64,000 nt of DNA from Flavobacterium sp. 102 (GCF_003634615.1 NZ_RBKX01000001.1:992001-1056000); one strand, 5' to 3'; positions 34,091-44,196 are shown, numbered from the stretch's first letter. The notes: a model not told the origin generated them from the sequence alone. Translations and numbers: made by a program.

Positions 34091-36028
34091 ATGGCAAAAA
34101 ATAATGTAACTGTTTCAAATAGTATTCAAATTGATGATTTGAACCTAAAAAATATCTCGAATAAAATGGTTTGGTTTTTAGCCCTTTTTTCATTTTTACT
34201 TTATGCAAATACATTAAGCCACGGATTTGTTTTAGATGACATCGCAGTTATTGAACAAAATAGTTTTGTTAAAAAAGGTTTTGCTGGGATTTCGGAACTA
34301 TTTTCTACTTTTTATTGGCAAGGATATTGGAATTTAAATGCTGGTTTGTATAGACCAATGTCATTAGTATTTTTTGCTGTAGAATGGCAATTGTTTCCCA
34401 ATAATCCTTTCATCTATCATTTTTTTAATGTCTTTTATTATAGTTTAAGTGTTATACTGTTATTTAAAGTATTGTACTATTATTTGAAAGAATATTCCAT
34501 TTGGATTCCTTTTTTTATCGTCTTATTGTTTACCGTTCACCCAATTCATACAGAGGTAGTGGCTAATATTAAAAGTAGGGACGAAATTTTTTGTTTTCTC
34601 TTTTTTATTGCCGGTGTCTATTTTCTTTTGATCAAAGAAAAAAAGGTATATCAAGTTCTGGGCGTAGTATCCTATCTATTTTGTTTGTTATCTAAAGAAG
34701 CAGGAATTTTATTTTTACCGATTCTTTTCTTCTTATATTGGTTAAAATATAAGAAGGATTTTTTTCTAAAAGCTATTCCAATTATCAGTATCAGTGCATT
34801 TTGGCTTATTTTGCATCGCTATATTATTTTAACTTCTCCCTTTAAAAGAATTCAATATACTTATTTAGACAATTCCCTTTTTGGGTGTGATGGTTTAACA
34901 TCTAAAATAGCAACGGGAGTTACCCTATTAGCCCGATATATTATTAAATCCATTTATCCTTATAATTTGAGTTATGATTACTCTTTTAATCAAATTCCAT
35001 GTGTAACAATAAGCTCTTTCTCATTTTTATTAAGTCTATTGCTGGTTGGAATATTTTTATTTTCAATGTATTTCTTCCGAAAAAAAAATAACTTTATTAG
35101 CTTAGGAATACTATTTTTTTTCATTACTATTTTTTTAGCCAGTAATATTGTTGTTTTTATTGGTACAACAATGGGAGATAGGTTGTTATATACACCTGTT
35201 TTAGGTATTATTATTGCCTTAGTTTTTTTACTATTTCATCTTTCAAAAAACATGAAGATTAAAAGTTTTTATCACCCATTAATATATTTTTTATCTTTTG
35301 TAGTTTTATTATTTTCATTTAAAACATTTAATAGAAATAAAGCCTGGAAATCAAATACAACTTTGTTTACTGAGGATTTATTGAATGCACCTAATAGTGC
35401 TCGTGTAAATTTTAATTATGCTACCGTGTTTTTTAATCAATTGTCTTCAGATGTTGAAATTCAAAAACAACAATTACCTTTTATTATTGATTCTTATAAA
35501 AAAGTATTGTTAATTGATCCCAATGATAAAGGGACTTTGACCAACTTAGGCGTATGTTATTATAGAATGAAGGATTATAAAATGTCTATATCTTTTACTA
35601 AACATGCTTTAGAATTAACCAAAACGGATTATGCTTTGCAATCTAATTTAGCAGATGCTTATTTTAGAAATAATAATTATGATGAAGCTATTGCAATTTA
35701 TAAAGAATTAATTGAAAATAATTATACTCAAGAGAACACTTATAATTATTACGGAGTAGCTTTATTTAATAAAAAGGAATATGCAACTGCAGTTACTGTT
35801 TTTAAAGAAGGTATTAAGCAAAACTCAGATTTTGTGGAATTGTGGATGAATTATGGAAATGCTTTAGCGGCCTCAGGGAATCTTAAAGAGGCAATAACTG
35901 CATTTGAAAAAGCTTATAAATTAGATCCAAGTCAAAAGAATTCATTAAAGTTTCTAGCCATGTCTTACCAAGAATTAGGAAATACTGAAAAGGCAAATTA
36001 TTATTACTCAGAGTTTATTAAAAAATAA
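34091..36028 (+). CDS. TMTC-like multi-pass membrane protein with C-terminal TPR repeats
   Basis: 645 residues. An N-terminal membrane half (about 28-420) has roughly ten hydrophobic helices and the GT-C-like signatures HGFVLDDIAVIEQN (acidic DD in the first loop, about 47-58), YRPMSLVFF and VHPIHTEVVANIKSRDEIF. These recall the DUF1736/TMTC protein O-mannosyltransferase family. The C-terminal half (about 450-645) is TPR, for example SYKKVLLIDPNDKGTLTNLGVCYYRMKDY and AITAFEKAYKLDP. It probably transfers a sugar from a lipid carrier to protein or another acceptor on the periplasmic side, by family analogy only. Very AT-rich and flanked by remnants; may be horizontally acquired. A terminator follows. 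Confidence 0.8.
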   Translation: MAKNNVTVSNSIQIDDLNLKNISNKMVWFLALFSFLLYANTLSHGFVLDDIAVIEQNSFVKKGFAGISELFSTFYWQGYWNLNAGLYRPMSLVFFAVEWQLFPNNPFIYHFFNVFYYSLSVILLFKVLYYYLKEYSIWIPFFIVLLFTVHPIHTEVVANIKSRDEIFCFLFFIAGVYFLLIKEKKVYQVLGVVSYLFCLLSKEAGILFLPILFFLYWLKYKKDFFLKAIPIISISAFWLILHRYIILTSPFKRIQYTYLDNSLFGCDGLTSKIATGVTLLARYIIKSIYPYNLSYDYSFNQIPCVTISSFSFLLSLLLVGIFLFSMYFFRKKNNFISLGILFFFITIFLASNIVVFIGTTMGDRLLYTPVLGIIIALVFLLFHLSKNMKIKSFYHPLIYFLSFVVLLFSFKTFNRNKAWKSNTTLFTEDLLNAPNSARVNFNYATVFFNQLSSDVEIQKQQLPFIIDSYKKVLLIDPNDKGTLTNLGVCYYRMKDYKMSISFTKHALELTKTDYALQSNLADAYFRNNNYDEAIAIYKELIENNYTQENTYNYYGVALFNKKEYATAVTVFKEGIKQNSDFVELWMNYGNALAASGNLKEAITAFEKAYKLDPSQKNSLKFLAMSYQELGNTEKANYYYSEFIKK

Positions 36029-36029
36029 A

Positions 36030-36060
36030 AAAGGTCTCATTTTATTGAGACCTCTTCTTT
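36030..36060 (+). terminator. Terminator after the TMTC-like gene
   Basis: AAGGTCTCA - TTTTAT - TGAGACCTCTTCTTT hairpin immediately after the stop codon. Confidence 0.75.
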
Positions 36061-36182
36061 AATTATTAGATGTTTTTAGTTTAGATTTTTACTAAATTAG
36101 AAATCAAAAGAATTATCGAGCTCTCGTTAATAGGGAGAATACTCTTCTTTTTTTAGTAATGGATATAGTAATTTAATCTATA

Positions 36183-36222
36183 AAAAAGGGTTGCTATGCG
36201 CTAGCATAACAACCCTTTTATC
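36183..36222 (-). terminator. Terminator after the SprB-repeat giant gene
   Basis: On the minus strand AAAAGGGTTGTTATGC - TAGC - GCATAGCAACCCTTTTTT, a strong hairpin with one mispair, 5 bp after the stop. Confidence 0.85.
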
Positions 36223-36226
36223 TATA

Positions 36227-39200
36227 TTACTTTTTTATTATTAGCTTTTGAGAACTTATTTTTATTCCATTTGTTCCTTTGATATAATAAATACCATCAG
36301 CTAAATTTTCAACATTGATATTATTTTCTAAGTTAGCATATGCTTTAAATGTTTTAATAGTTTGCCCCAATTGATTAACAATTAAAAACTCACCATCAAA
36401 ATTAGTATCAATATATAGCAATCCGCTTGTTGGATTTGGATATATTGTAAATTGTGTTTTGACAAAAGTAGGTGTGCCTAAAGTAGTAACGGTATAACAA
36501 GCCGATTCAACTGTACAGGCTCCAAAGGTTATCTCAACTTTATAATCACCTAGACTTGTTGGTGTAAAATTCTGATTTGTTTCACCAGTTAATAAAGTGT
36601 TTGGACATTCATACCATTGGTAAGTAGCACCCACTTCATTTGCAGTTAAAATACCAGTAGTTACTTCAGCTATAGTATTATCAATAGCTGTTGGCTCAGT
36701 AATAGTTGCTGAAGTGGTAGCCGAACAACCGTTAGCATCGGTCACCGTACAGGTCCATGTTCCGGCAGTAAGTCCAGTTACAGAAACTGTTCCGTCACCT
36801 GTTGGTGTTCCCGGAGTCCAGTCATAAGTGTATCCGCCAGCACCACCAGTTGGAGTATTGATAGCTGCTGCGCCATTTGACCCACCATTACAAGCAATAT
36901 TGGTTTGTGAAGAAGGAGTTAAAGCAAGTGTAGTTGGTTGCGTTACTGTAAAACTTTGAGAAGCTGAACATCCATTAGCATCGGTCACCGTACAGGTCCA
37001 AGTTCCGGCAGTTAATCCGGAAACCGAAGTTGTTCCGTCACCTGTTGGTGTTCCGGGAGTCCAGTCATAAGTGTATCCACCAGCACCTCCTGTTGGAGTA
37101 TTGATAGCTGCTGCTCCATTAGAACCTCCAAAGCAAGCAATATTAGTTTGAGAAGCTGCTGTCATTGAAATGGCAGTTGGTTGCGTTACTGTAAAACTTT
37201 GAGAAGCTGAACAACCATTAGCATCGGTCACCGTACACGTCCAAGTTCCGGCAGTTAATCCGGAAACCGAAGTTGTTCCGTCACCTGTTGGTGTTCCGGG
37301 AGTCCAGTCATAAGTGTATCCACCAGCACCTCCTGTTGGAGTATTGATAGCTGCTGCTCCATTAGAACCTCCAAAGCAAGCAATATTAGTTTGAGAAGCT
37401 GCTGTCATTGAAATGGCAGTTGGTTGCGTTACTGTAAAACTTTGAGAAGCTGAACAACCATTAGCATCGGTCACCGTACACGTCCAAGTTCCGGCAGTTA
37501 ATCCGGAAACCGAAGTTGTTCCGTCACCTGTTGGTGTTCCGGGAGTCCAGTCATAAGTGTATCCACCAGCACCACCAGTTGCAGTATTCACAGCAGCAGC
37601 ACCATTTGAACCTCCATTACAAGCAATGTTAGTTTGAGAAGCTGCTGTCATTGAAATGGCAGTTGGTTGCGTTACTGTAAAACTTTGAGAAGCCGAACAA
37701 CCGTTAGCATCGGTCACCGTACACGTCCAAGTTCCGGCAGTTAATCCGGAAACCGAAGTTGTTCCGTCACCTGTTGGTGTTCCGGGAGTCCAGTCATAAG
37801 TATATCCGCCAGCACCTCCTGTTGGTGTATTGATAGCTGCTGCTCCATTAGAACCTCCAAAGCAAGCAATATTAGTTTGAGAAGCAGGCGTTACTGAAAT
37901 GGCAGTTGGTTGTGTTACTGTAAAGCTTTGAGAAGCCGTACAACCGTTAGCATCGGTCACCGTACAGGTCCAAGTTCCAGCCGTTAAACCGGAAACCGAA
38001 GTTGTTCCGTCACCTGTTGGTGTTCCGGGAGTCCAGTCATAAGTGTATCCACCAGCACCACCAGTTGCAGTATTCACAGCAGCGGCACCATTTGAACCCC
38101 CATTACAAGCAATGTTAGTTTGCGAAGCTGCCGTTACTGAAATGGCAGTTGGTTGCGTTACTGTAAAACTTTGAGAAGCCGAACAACCGTTAGCATCGGT
38201 CACCGTACAGGTCCATGTTCCGGCAGTAAGTCCAGTTACAGAAACTGTTCCGTCACCTGTTGGTGTTCCCGGAGTCCAGTCATAAGTGTATCCGCCAGCA
38301 CCACCAGTTGGAGTATTGATAGCTGCTGCGCCATTTGACCCACCATTACAAGCAATATTGGTTTGTGAAGAAGGAGTTAAAGCAAGTGTAGTTGGTTGCG
38401 TTACTGTAAAACTTTGAGAAGCCGAACAACCGTTAGCATCGGTCACCGTACACGTCCAAGTTCCGGCAGTTAATCCGGAAACCGAAGTTGTTCCGTCACC
38501 TGTTGGTGTTCCGGGAGTCCAGTCATAAGTGTATCCACCAGCACCACCAGTTGCAGTATTCACAGCAGCAGCACCATTTGAACCTCCATTACAAGCAATG
38601 TTAGTTTGAGAAGCTGCTGTCATTGAAATGGCAGTTGGTTGCGTTACTGTAAAACTTTGAGAAGCCGTACAACCGTTAGCATCGGTCACCGTACACGTCC
38701 AAGTTCCGGCAGTTAATCCGGAAACCGAAGTTGTTCCGTCACCTGTTGGTGTTCCGGGAGTCCAGTCATAAGTGTATCCACCAGCACCACCAGTTGCAGT
38801 ATTCACAGCAGCGGCACCATTTGAACCTCCATTACAAGCAATGTTAGTTTGCGAAGCTGCCGTTACTGAAATGGCAGTTGGTTGCGTTACTGTAAAACTT
38901 TGAGAAGCCGAACAACCGTTAGCATCGGTCACCGTACAGGTCCAAGTTCCGGCAGTAAGTCCAGTTACAGAAGTTGTTCCGTCACCTGTTGGTGTTCCGG
39001 GAGTCCAGTCATAAGTATATCCGCCAGCACCTCCTGTTGGTGTATTGATAGCTGCTGCTCCATTAGAACCTCCAAAGCAAGCAATATTAGTTTGAGAAGC
39101 AGGCGTTACTGAAATGGCAGTTGGTTGTGTTACTGTAAAGCTTTGAGAAGCCGTACAACCGTTAGCATCGGTCACCGTACAGGTCCAAGTTCCAGCCGTT

Positions 39201-41461
39201 AAACCGGAAACAGAAGTTGTTCCGTCACCTGTTGGTGTTCCGGGAGTCCAGTCATAAGTGTATCCACCAGCACCACCAGTTGCAGTATTCACAGCAGCGG
39301 CACCATTTGAACCTCCATTACAAGCAATGTTAGTTTGCGAAGCTGCCGTTACTGAAATGGCAGTTGGTTGCGTTACTGTAAAACTTTGAGAAGCCGAACA
39401 ACCGTTAGCATCGGTCACCGTACAGGTCCATGTTCCGGCAGTAAGTCCAGTTACAGAAACTGTTCCGTCACCTGTTGGTGTTCCCGGAGTCCAGTCATAA
39501 GTGTATCCGCCAGCACCACCAGTTGGAGTATTGATAGCTGCTGCGCCATTTGACCCACCATTACAAGCAATATTGGTTTGTGAAGAAGGAGTTAAAGCAA
39601 GTGTAGTTGGTTGCGTTACTGTAAAACTTTGAGAAGCTGAACAACCATTAGCATCGGTCACCGTACACGTCCAAGTTCCGGCAGTTAATCCGGAAACCGA
39701 AGTTGCTCCGTCACCTGTTGGTGTTCCGGGAGTCCAGTCATAAGTGTATCCACCAGCACCACCAGTTGCAGTATTCACAGCAGCAGCACCATTTGAACCT
39801 CCATTACAAGCAATGTTAGTTTGAGAAGCTGCTGTCATTGAAATGGCAGTTGGTTGCGTTACTGTAAAACTTTGAGAAGCCGAACAACCGTTAGCATCGG
39901 TCACCGTACACGTCCAAGTTCCGGCAGTTAATCCGGAAACCGAAGTTGTTCCGTCACCTGTTGGTGTTCCGGGAGTCCAGTCATAAGTGTATCCACCAGC
40001 ACCACCAGTTGCAGTATTCACAGCAGCAGCACCATTTGAACCTCCATTACAAGCAATGTTAGTTTGAGAAGCTGCTGTCATTGAAATGGCAGTTGGTTGC
40101 GTTACTGTAAAACTTTGAGAAGCCGTACAACCGTTAGCATCGGTCACCGTACACGTCCAAGTTCCGGCAGTTAATCCGGAAACCGAAGTTGTTCCGTCAC
40201 CTGTTGCTGTTCCGGGAGTCCAGTCATAAGTGTATCCACCAGCACCACCAGTTGCAGTATTCACAGCAGCGGCACCATTTGAACCTCCATTACAAGCAAT
40301 GTTAGTTTGCGAAGCTGCCGTTACTGAAATGGCAGTTGGTTGCGTTACTGTAAAACTTTGAGAAGCCGAACAACCGTTAGCATCGGTCACCGTACAGGTC
40401 CAAGTTCCGGCAGTAAGTCCAGTTACAGAAGTTGTTCCGTCACCTGTTGGTGTTCCCGGAGTCCAGTCATAAGTGTATCCGCCAGCACCACCAGTTGGAG
40501 TATTGATAGCTGCTGCGCCATTTGACCCACCATTACAAGCAATATTGGTTTGAGATGCAGCAGTTACTGAAATAGCTGGAGGTTGAGTTATAGTGAATGT
40601 ACTTGTAACGGATGAACTTACAGCATCGGTTATCGTGCAAATGTATGTTCCAGCAATCAATCCGGAAGCGGTTGATCCCGTTCCGCCTGATGGAGCCCAT
40701 GAGTAAGTGTATGGAGAGGTCCCTCCTGATGGAGTTACGGTTGCAGAACCATTCGATCCTCCGAAACAAGAAACATTTGTTTGATTTTGAGATACGGGAA
40801 AGGCAATCGGAGTAAAAGTGTATGATCTGCCGCTTCCGGGCCAAGTTGTATTATTGTCATTAGCGGTAACAATACTGCTCGTATTTGAAGCTGTGGTAAC
40901 ACTAACGAAATCGGATACCCCATTTGTCAAAATTCCAACAGAATAGCCTCCATTAAAATCATTCCCGGCCCCATAAATAAATTTTACAATATTTGATGTT
41001 TCATATAACCAAATTTGAAAATTTTTATCTGCTGCCCCTGTATTCCCAAGATAGGACAAGTGATAATCGATAACCAATATTCTCGACCCAGCGGAACCGG
41101 AAGTTTGATAATTGACGCTTCCATTTGCATCAGTGTAATTATCATCCCAATACGGGATTAAATAAGGACCTGATAGATTACCGATTACGTTATTGTAATC
41201 TGTTACAGCACTTGCACCAAGCTCTATAAGTCCGTTAGATGTAACAGAAAAATTGGTGTAGTTAACTCCATTAAATTTAAATGTAAACCCAATATTAGCA
41301 ATGGCTGAAACATCATCATCTAGAAAAGTACCTAATAGATTTGTAAAAGATCCGGTTGCAAGGGCATTTCCGGTTGATGTCGAATAGGAGTATGCATTTA
41401 CCTGTGCTTTAGCACTCATTCCGAGAACTAAAACAAAAATGAGAAGTAGTCTTGTTTTCAT
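36227..41461 (-). CDS. Giant SprB-repeat T9SS surface protein
   Basis: 1744 residues. A signal peptide (MKTRLLLIFVLVLGMSAKAQ) is followed by a beta-rich N-domain (about 21-225, with FTFKFNGVNYTNFSVTSNGLIELG). One diverged SprB repeat (QTNVSCFGGSNGSATVTPSGG) follows, then sixteen near-identical 81-residue repeats (about 304-1599) with QTNIACNGGSNGAAA, GGYTYDWTPGTPTGDGTTSV, GLTAGTWTCTVTDANGCSAS and QSFTVTQPT. After these come a short Ig-like stretch and a T9SS type A sorting domain (FTIYPNPTSGLLYID ... SSQKLIIKK). SprB-type repeat proteins are surface adhesins, some of them used in gliding motility. The repeats carry paired cysteines that may form disulfides. The ATG overlaps the stop of the 41458 fragment by 4 nt. 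Confidence 0.92.
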   Translation of the reverse strand: MKTRLLLIFVLVLGMSAKAQVNAYSYSTSTGNALATGSFTNLLGTFLDDDVSAIANIGFTFKFNGVNYTNFSVTSNGLIELGASAVTDYNNVIGNLSGPYLIPYWDDNYTDANGSVNYQTSGSAGSRILVIDYHLSYLGNTGAADKNFQIWLYETSNIVKFIYGAGNDFNGGYSVGILTNGVSDFVSVTTASNTSSIVTANDNNTTWPGSGRSYTFTPIAFPVSQNQTNVSCFGGSNGSATVTPSGGTSPYTYSWAPSGGTGSTASGLIAGTYICTITDAVSSSVTSTFTITQPPAISVTAASQTNIACNGGSNGAAAINTPTGGAGGYTYDWTPGTPTGDGTTSVTGLTAGTWTCTVTDANGCSASQSFTVTQPTAISVTAASQTNIACNGGSNGAAAVNTATGGAGGYTYDWTPGTATGDGTTSVSGLTAGTWTCTVTDANGCTASQSFTVTQPTAISMTAASQTNIACNGGSNGAAAVNTATGGAGGYTYDWTPGTPTGDGTTSVSGLTAGTWTCTVTDANGCSASQSFTVTQPTAISMTAASQTNIACNGGSNGAAAVNTATGGAGGYTYDWTPGTPTGDGATSVSGLTAGTWTCTVTDANGCSASQSFTVTQPTTLALTPSSQTNIACNGGSNGAAAINTPTGGAGGYTYDWTPGTPTGDGTVSVTGLTAGTWTCTVTDANGCSASQSFTVTQPTAISVTAASQTNIACNGGSNGAAAVNTATGGAGGYTYDWTPGTPTGDGTTSVSGLTAGTWTCTVTDANGCTASQSFTVTQPTAISVTPASQTNIACFGGSNGAAAINTPTGGAGGYTYDWTPGTPTGDGTTSVTGLTAGTWTCTVTDANGCSASQSFTVTQPTAISVTAASQTNIACNGGSNGAAAVNTATGGAGGYTYDWTPGTPTGDGTTSVSGLTAGTWTCTVTDANGCTASQSFTVTQPTAISMTAASQTNIACNGGSNGAAAVNTATGGAGGYTYDWTPGTPTGDGTTSVSGLTAGTWTCTVTDANGCSASQSFTVTQPTTLALTPSSQTNIACNGGSNGAAAINTPTGGAGGYTYDWTPGTPTGDGTVSVTGLTAGTWTCTVTDANGCSASQSFTVTQPTAISVTAASQTNIACNGGSNGAAAVNTATGGAGGYTYDWTPGTPTGDGTTSVSGLTAGTWTCTVTDANGCTASQSFTVTQPTAISVTPASQTNIACFGGSNGAAAINTPTGGAGGYTYDWTPGTPTGDGTTSVSGLTAGTWTCTVTDANGCSASQSFTVTQPTAISMTAASQTNIACNGGSNGAAAVNTATGGAGGYTYDWTPGTPTGDGTTSVSGLTAGTWTCTVTDANGCSASQSFTVTQPTAISMTAASQTNIACFGGSNGAAAINTPTGGAGGYTYDWTPGTPTGDGTTSVSGLTAGTWTCTVTDANGCSASQSFTVTQPTAISMTAASQTNIACFGGSNGAAAINTPTGGAGGYTYDWTPGTPTGDGTTSVSGLTAGTWTCTVTDANGCSASQSFTVTQPTTLALTPSSQTNIACNGGSNGAAAINTPTGGAGGYTYDWTPGTPTGDGTVSVTGLTAGTWTCTVTDANGCSATTSATITEPTAIDNTIAEVTTGILTANEVGATYQWYECPNTLLTGETNQNFTPTSLGDYKVEITFGACTVESACYTVTTLGTPTFVKTQFTIYPNPTSGLLYIDTNFDGEFLIVNQLGQTIKTFKAYANLENNINVENLADGIYYIKGTNGIKISSQKLIIKK
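36665..40552 (-). repeat. Sixteen 243-bp direct repeats (81 aa each) inside the SprB-type gene
   Basis: Exact 243-bp spacing, seen for example as recurrences at 38153, 38882, 39368 and 40340. Variants (AIS V/M TAAS, TLALTPSS, ACNGG/ACFGG, NTATGG/NTPTGG) recur in the same order five units apart, showing block duplication of about 1215 bp as well as single-unit copying. Repeat number could be underestimated or scrambled in an assembly. Confidence 0.92.
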
Positions 41462-41676
41462 AGTGAATAATTATTGTTAAGTATTTGCAAAGTTCCTGAG
41501 GCAATGTCCTTAAGTAATACAAACGAAATGTTATCATTTGCTGTTGATGTGTTTACAGTGTTGTCAGTCGCATTAATTAAAACAATTGCGATGTCACCAG
41601 CTGTAAGAGTAGTTTGTGCTTGCCCAAAGAAGTTTACAAAAATCAGGGCAAAAAATAAAGTAATTTTTTGTTTCAT
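41458..41676 (-). pseudogene. Truncated N-terminal fragment of a secreted flavobacterial protein
   Basis: 72 codons: a clear signal peptide (MKQKITLFFALIFVNFFGQAQ) then TTLTAGDIAIVLINATDNTV and ISFVLLKDIASGT, the opening of the large secreted DUF/lamin-tail-like proteins of flavobacteria. The frame ends after LQILNNNYSL instead of continuing for hundreds of residues. Its TGA overlaps the ATG of the SprB-type gene (41458-41461). I read it as the stump of a deleted gene, possibly still translated and feeding ribosomes into the next gene. A short secreted peptide is the alternative. Confidence 0.6.
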
Positions 41677-42161
41677 AATGTTTATTTGTGTTAATGATTA
41701 AGCAATTGTTCTGTATTTAAAATATAGACAAAATACCTTTTTTATCGACTAAAAGACAAATATAGAAAAATACAGACAAACATAGACAAAACACCTTTTT
41801 TATCGATAAAAAGACACAAATACGCAAAAAAGTAAGTAAAATCTTTACATATCGAATTTACTCTTGTAAAAATGTAAACGATATGGTAGTTATAAAACGG
41901 TACTAGAATCAAAAAGATTCTATTTCTTCTTTGTAACCTGTTGCGAGCAATTAGTATTATTGTTAAATGTCACACTTAGTTTGTCTAAGTCTATCCTTTT
42001 AATGGGCTTCGACAAGCACAGACTGAATCTTTTAATTATAAATACACTTTTGTCTTTTAACAAAAAATATTGAACACAACCAATCAGTTATTATAATTCC
42101 TAATCTTACTAAAGTAAAAACTAGTATTTTATCATAAGTAAATTACCGATAAATCTGTCTA
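41677..42161. other. Gene-free region with a short imperfect direct repeat
   Basis: GACAAAATACCTTTTTTATCGACTAAAAG (about 41728) recurs about 54 bp later as GACAAAACACCTTTTTTATCGATAAAAAG. Otherwise AT-rich with no recognisable gene or RNA. Confidence 0.5.
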
Positions 42162-42597
42162 ATGAGTAATCGTATCAATATCTTCCCAGTCGTGTTAACT
42201 ACCAATGGTTCTTTGCCCGGGAGACAAGCCAGTGACGCTAAAAAATGGAGTTCTGTAGCCTACGGTAATGATAAATTTGTGGCGGTATGCACGAATAGCA
42301 CTATGAACAAAGCAATGTATTCTGGAGGACTTCTGGCCCAAAGTGATTTTAATAAAGAAAAGATTTTAATTTACCCAAATCCCGCATCTGACCGTTTATT
42401 TATAAAACTACCTGGCGTTGCTTCTACAGAAAATGCTACAGCAAAAATGTATGATTTCAGAGGAAGGCTTGTACGGGAATTTAGTATAAATAATGAAGAC
42501 TTCAGCATTGTTCTTAGCGGGCGCGGCGCTATACATTCTTAAAGTGGCATCTGGAAATGTAATTATGACGGAGAAGATTTTAGTTACTAACAAGTAA
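42162..42597 (+). pseudogene. Frameshifted remnant of a T9SS surface protein
   Basis: The first frame carries KKWSSVAYGNDKFVAVC, a repeat unit typical of WSSVAYGN-type secreted proteins, then the T9SS sorting domain start ILIYPNPASDRLFIKL and MYDFRGRLVREFS. It stops at 42542 after GRGAIHS. In the +1 frame from about 42528 the expected domain end continues (LYILKVASGNVIMTEKILVTNK, stop at 42595-42597). So one frameshift near 42525 breaks the sorting domain, and the N-terminal bulk and signal peptide are missing. Confidence 0.8.
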
Positions 42598-42798
42598 TAC
42601 CAACTCTAAAATCATTTTTGACCCCATCTACTGATAAGTGCTATTGATGCAATAATCCTCAAAGGTTTTATTTGGAATTCGAAATTCAAGTTTACCTCAT
42701 CATCTAATTGTTTCGAGAACAACAAGGGTTACATTTTAATGTTAACTATTTAACAAACAATTACGGTTCTAGGTTCAGTCAGTAGGGGAGATTAATTA

Positions 42799-42836
42799 AA
42801 AGCCTGATACCTTTATTATCAGGCTTTTAATTTAAA
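42799..42836. terminator. Bidirectional terminator near the S41 gene end
   Basis: TTAAAAGCCTGATA - CCTTTAT - TATCAGGCTTTTAATTT, perfect stem with T/A runs on both sides. Stem words resemble the tRNA-array terminators (AAGCCTGATAC). Confidence 0.8.
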
Positions 42837-42846
42837 ATGCGTTTAT

Positions 42847-44196
42847 TCAACTTTTACCACCAGTGATAATCTCCAACACCTTATTCAAAGCTTCTTCTGA
42901 TTTCACTTCAATATCGGGATTCACACCAACTCTATCCAAGCGAATGCCGTCATACGTATAGAAATCGGCAATGGGCAATATCAGCATGTATTTTCCGGAC
43001 ACCACAAAAGGAGATGCTGCTAACATAGCACCAGCGGTTTTTTCGCCTACAATAGTGGCTCTTTTACTGTTTTTGAGTGCATAGACAATAGGTTCGCAGG
43101 TGCTTCCTGTTTTGCCATTGGTTAAAACGTATATATTTCCTGTAAATACAGGATTGGTGGGTTTTTTAAAGATAAGCTTAACGCCGGGTGATGCTTTTAA
43201 CTCATCGGTAAAATCTTTGGTGCCTTTGGGTTGCAATTCCGGGAGTGTTTTAAATAATTCGGGTTGGTAACCGGTGTATTGTAATTTATTAGTCAGAAAA
43301 TAACCGACTTCCATATCACTGTCGGTAATGTGCTTGGCAAATTCAAAGGCTGCTTCTATTCCGCCTCCGGGATTGTTCCTCAAATCGATGATCAGGTTTT
43401 TATAGTTTGGATTGGCTACTATTTGGGGTAACGTTGCTGCCAATTCCGGGGTAGAGTTACTGAAATTCTTAATCTGTAGATAGGCCGTAGTGCTGTTTTT
43501 TTCTTCAAAGACAACTGATTTCGGGGTGATGGCTGTTTCTTCATTATCAGTTGCCTCTTGTGCTATGGTTAAACTTAAATGGCTAAACGGAAGTTGTTGC
43601 GCGAGTATATTAAAGCCGAAATACATTTCAATATCGTCGTGGGCAGTAGTAGATAATTTTTTGATATCGTTTTCGAACTTCTTCCATGCCTGAGTTTGTA
43701 ACGCTGCCGGGGAATAAATATTGTCCTGAACGGTCTTTAATAACATTGGATAGAGATAGCTGTAATCAATTTTGTTTTCTGTAGAACTGATACCACGTAT
43801 TGTGCCTATAGCTATTCCGTCTTCATTGAGGAGTGCTGCGCTAAGCGTTTCATCCTTTATAATTCCCTTAAACTTTAATTTCCCTACCATCGGGATATTG
43901 CTGTCTCCAAACAAACTATCGTTTTTTTGCTGTCCGCTAATGGTAATGATGATTCCTTTCTTTGGGGATTTCCCTAACATTCTTCCCAGTTTTGCTTTGC
44001 CGCCAAATATACGTACGTCCGCATTTTTGGGAGAAGTTATGGTAAATTGGTCTTTAGCAATAGTAACATCCAAAAAAGTGGAAAATGCAGTGCCGTTACC
44101 AAAATCTATTTCGCTTTTAAAATGCGATGGATTCTTTTGGGCTACAGCAAAATTAAAAAGTAAAATCAGTACGGAATGTAAAACGAGGCGTTTCAT
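42847..44196 (-). CDS. S41 family (C-terminal processing-type) peptidase, secreted
   Basis: 449 residues from the ATG at 44196. Signal peptide MKRLVLHSVLILLFNFAVAQ, an N-terminal domain (to about 150), then the S41 tail-specific protease fold. LIIDLRNNPGGGIEAAFEFA is the strand-turn motif, and TNGKTGSTCEPIVYALKNSKRATIVGEKTAGAML holds the expected catalytic Ser (in TGSTCE). It ends with the strand VNPDIEVKSEEALNKVL. It likely degrades proteins in the periplasm or at the surface. No PDZ domain is obvious. A deleted copy lies at 33223-33490. I prefer M7 of the longer frame because it starts the signal peptide. Confidence 0.9.
   Translation of the reverse strand: MKRLVLHSVLILLFNFAVAQKNPSHFKSEIDFGNGTAFSTFLDVTIAKDQFTITSPKNADVRIFGGKAKLGRMLGKSPKKGIIITISGQQKNDSLFGDSNIPMVGKLKFKGIIKDETLSAALLNEDGIAIGTIRGISSTENKIDYSYLYPMLLKTVQDNIYSPAALQTQAWKKFENDIKKLSTTAHDDIEMYFGFNILAQQLPFSHLSLTIAQEATDNEETAITPKSVVFEEKNSTTAYLQIKNFSNSTPELAATLPQIVANPNYKNLIIDLRNNPGGGIEAAFEFAKHITDSDMEVGYFLTNKLQYTGYQPELFKTLPELQPKGTKDFTDELKASPGVKLIFKKPTNPVFTGNIYVLTNGKTGSTCEPIVYALKNSKRATIVGEKTAGAMLAASPFVVSGKYMLILPIADFYTYDGIRLDRVGVNPDIEVKSEEALNKVLEIITGGKS

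Noticed and set aside
36665..40552. Plus-strand open frames of 61-76 codons (MRYCKTLRSRTTV...)
   Set aside because: Antisense shadows of the SprB repeats recurring at multiples of 243 bp.
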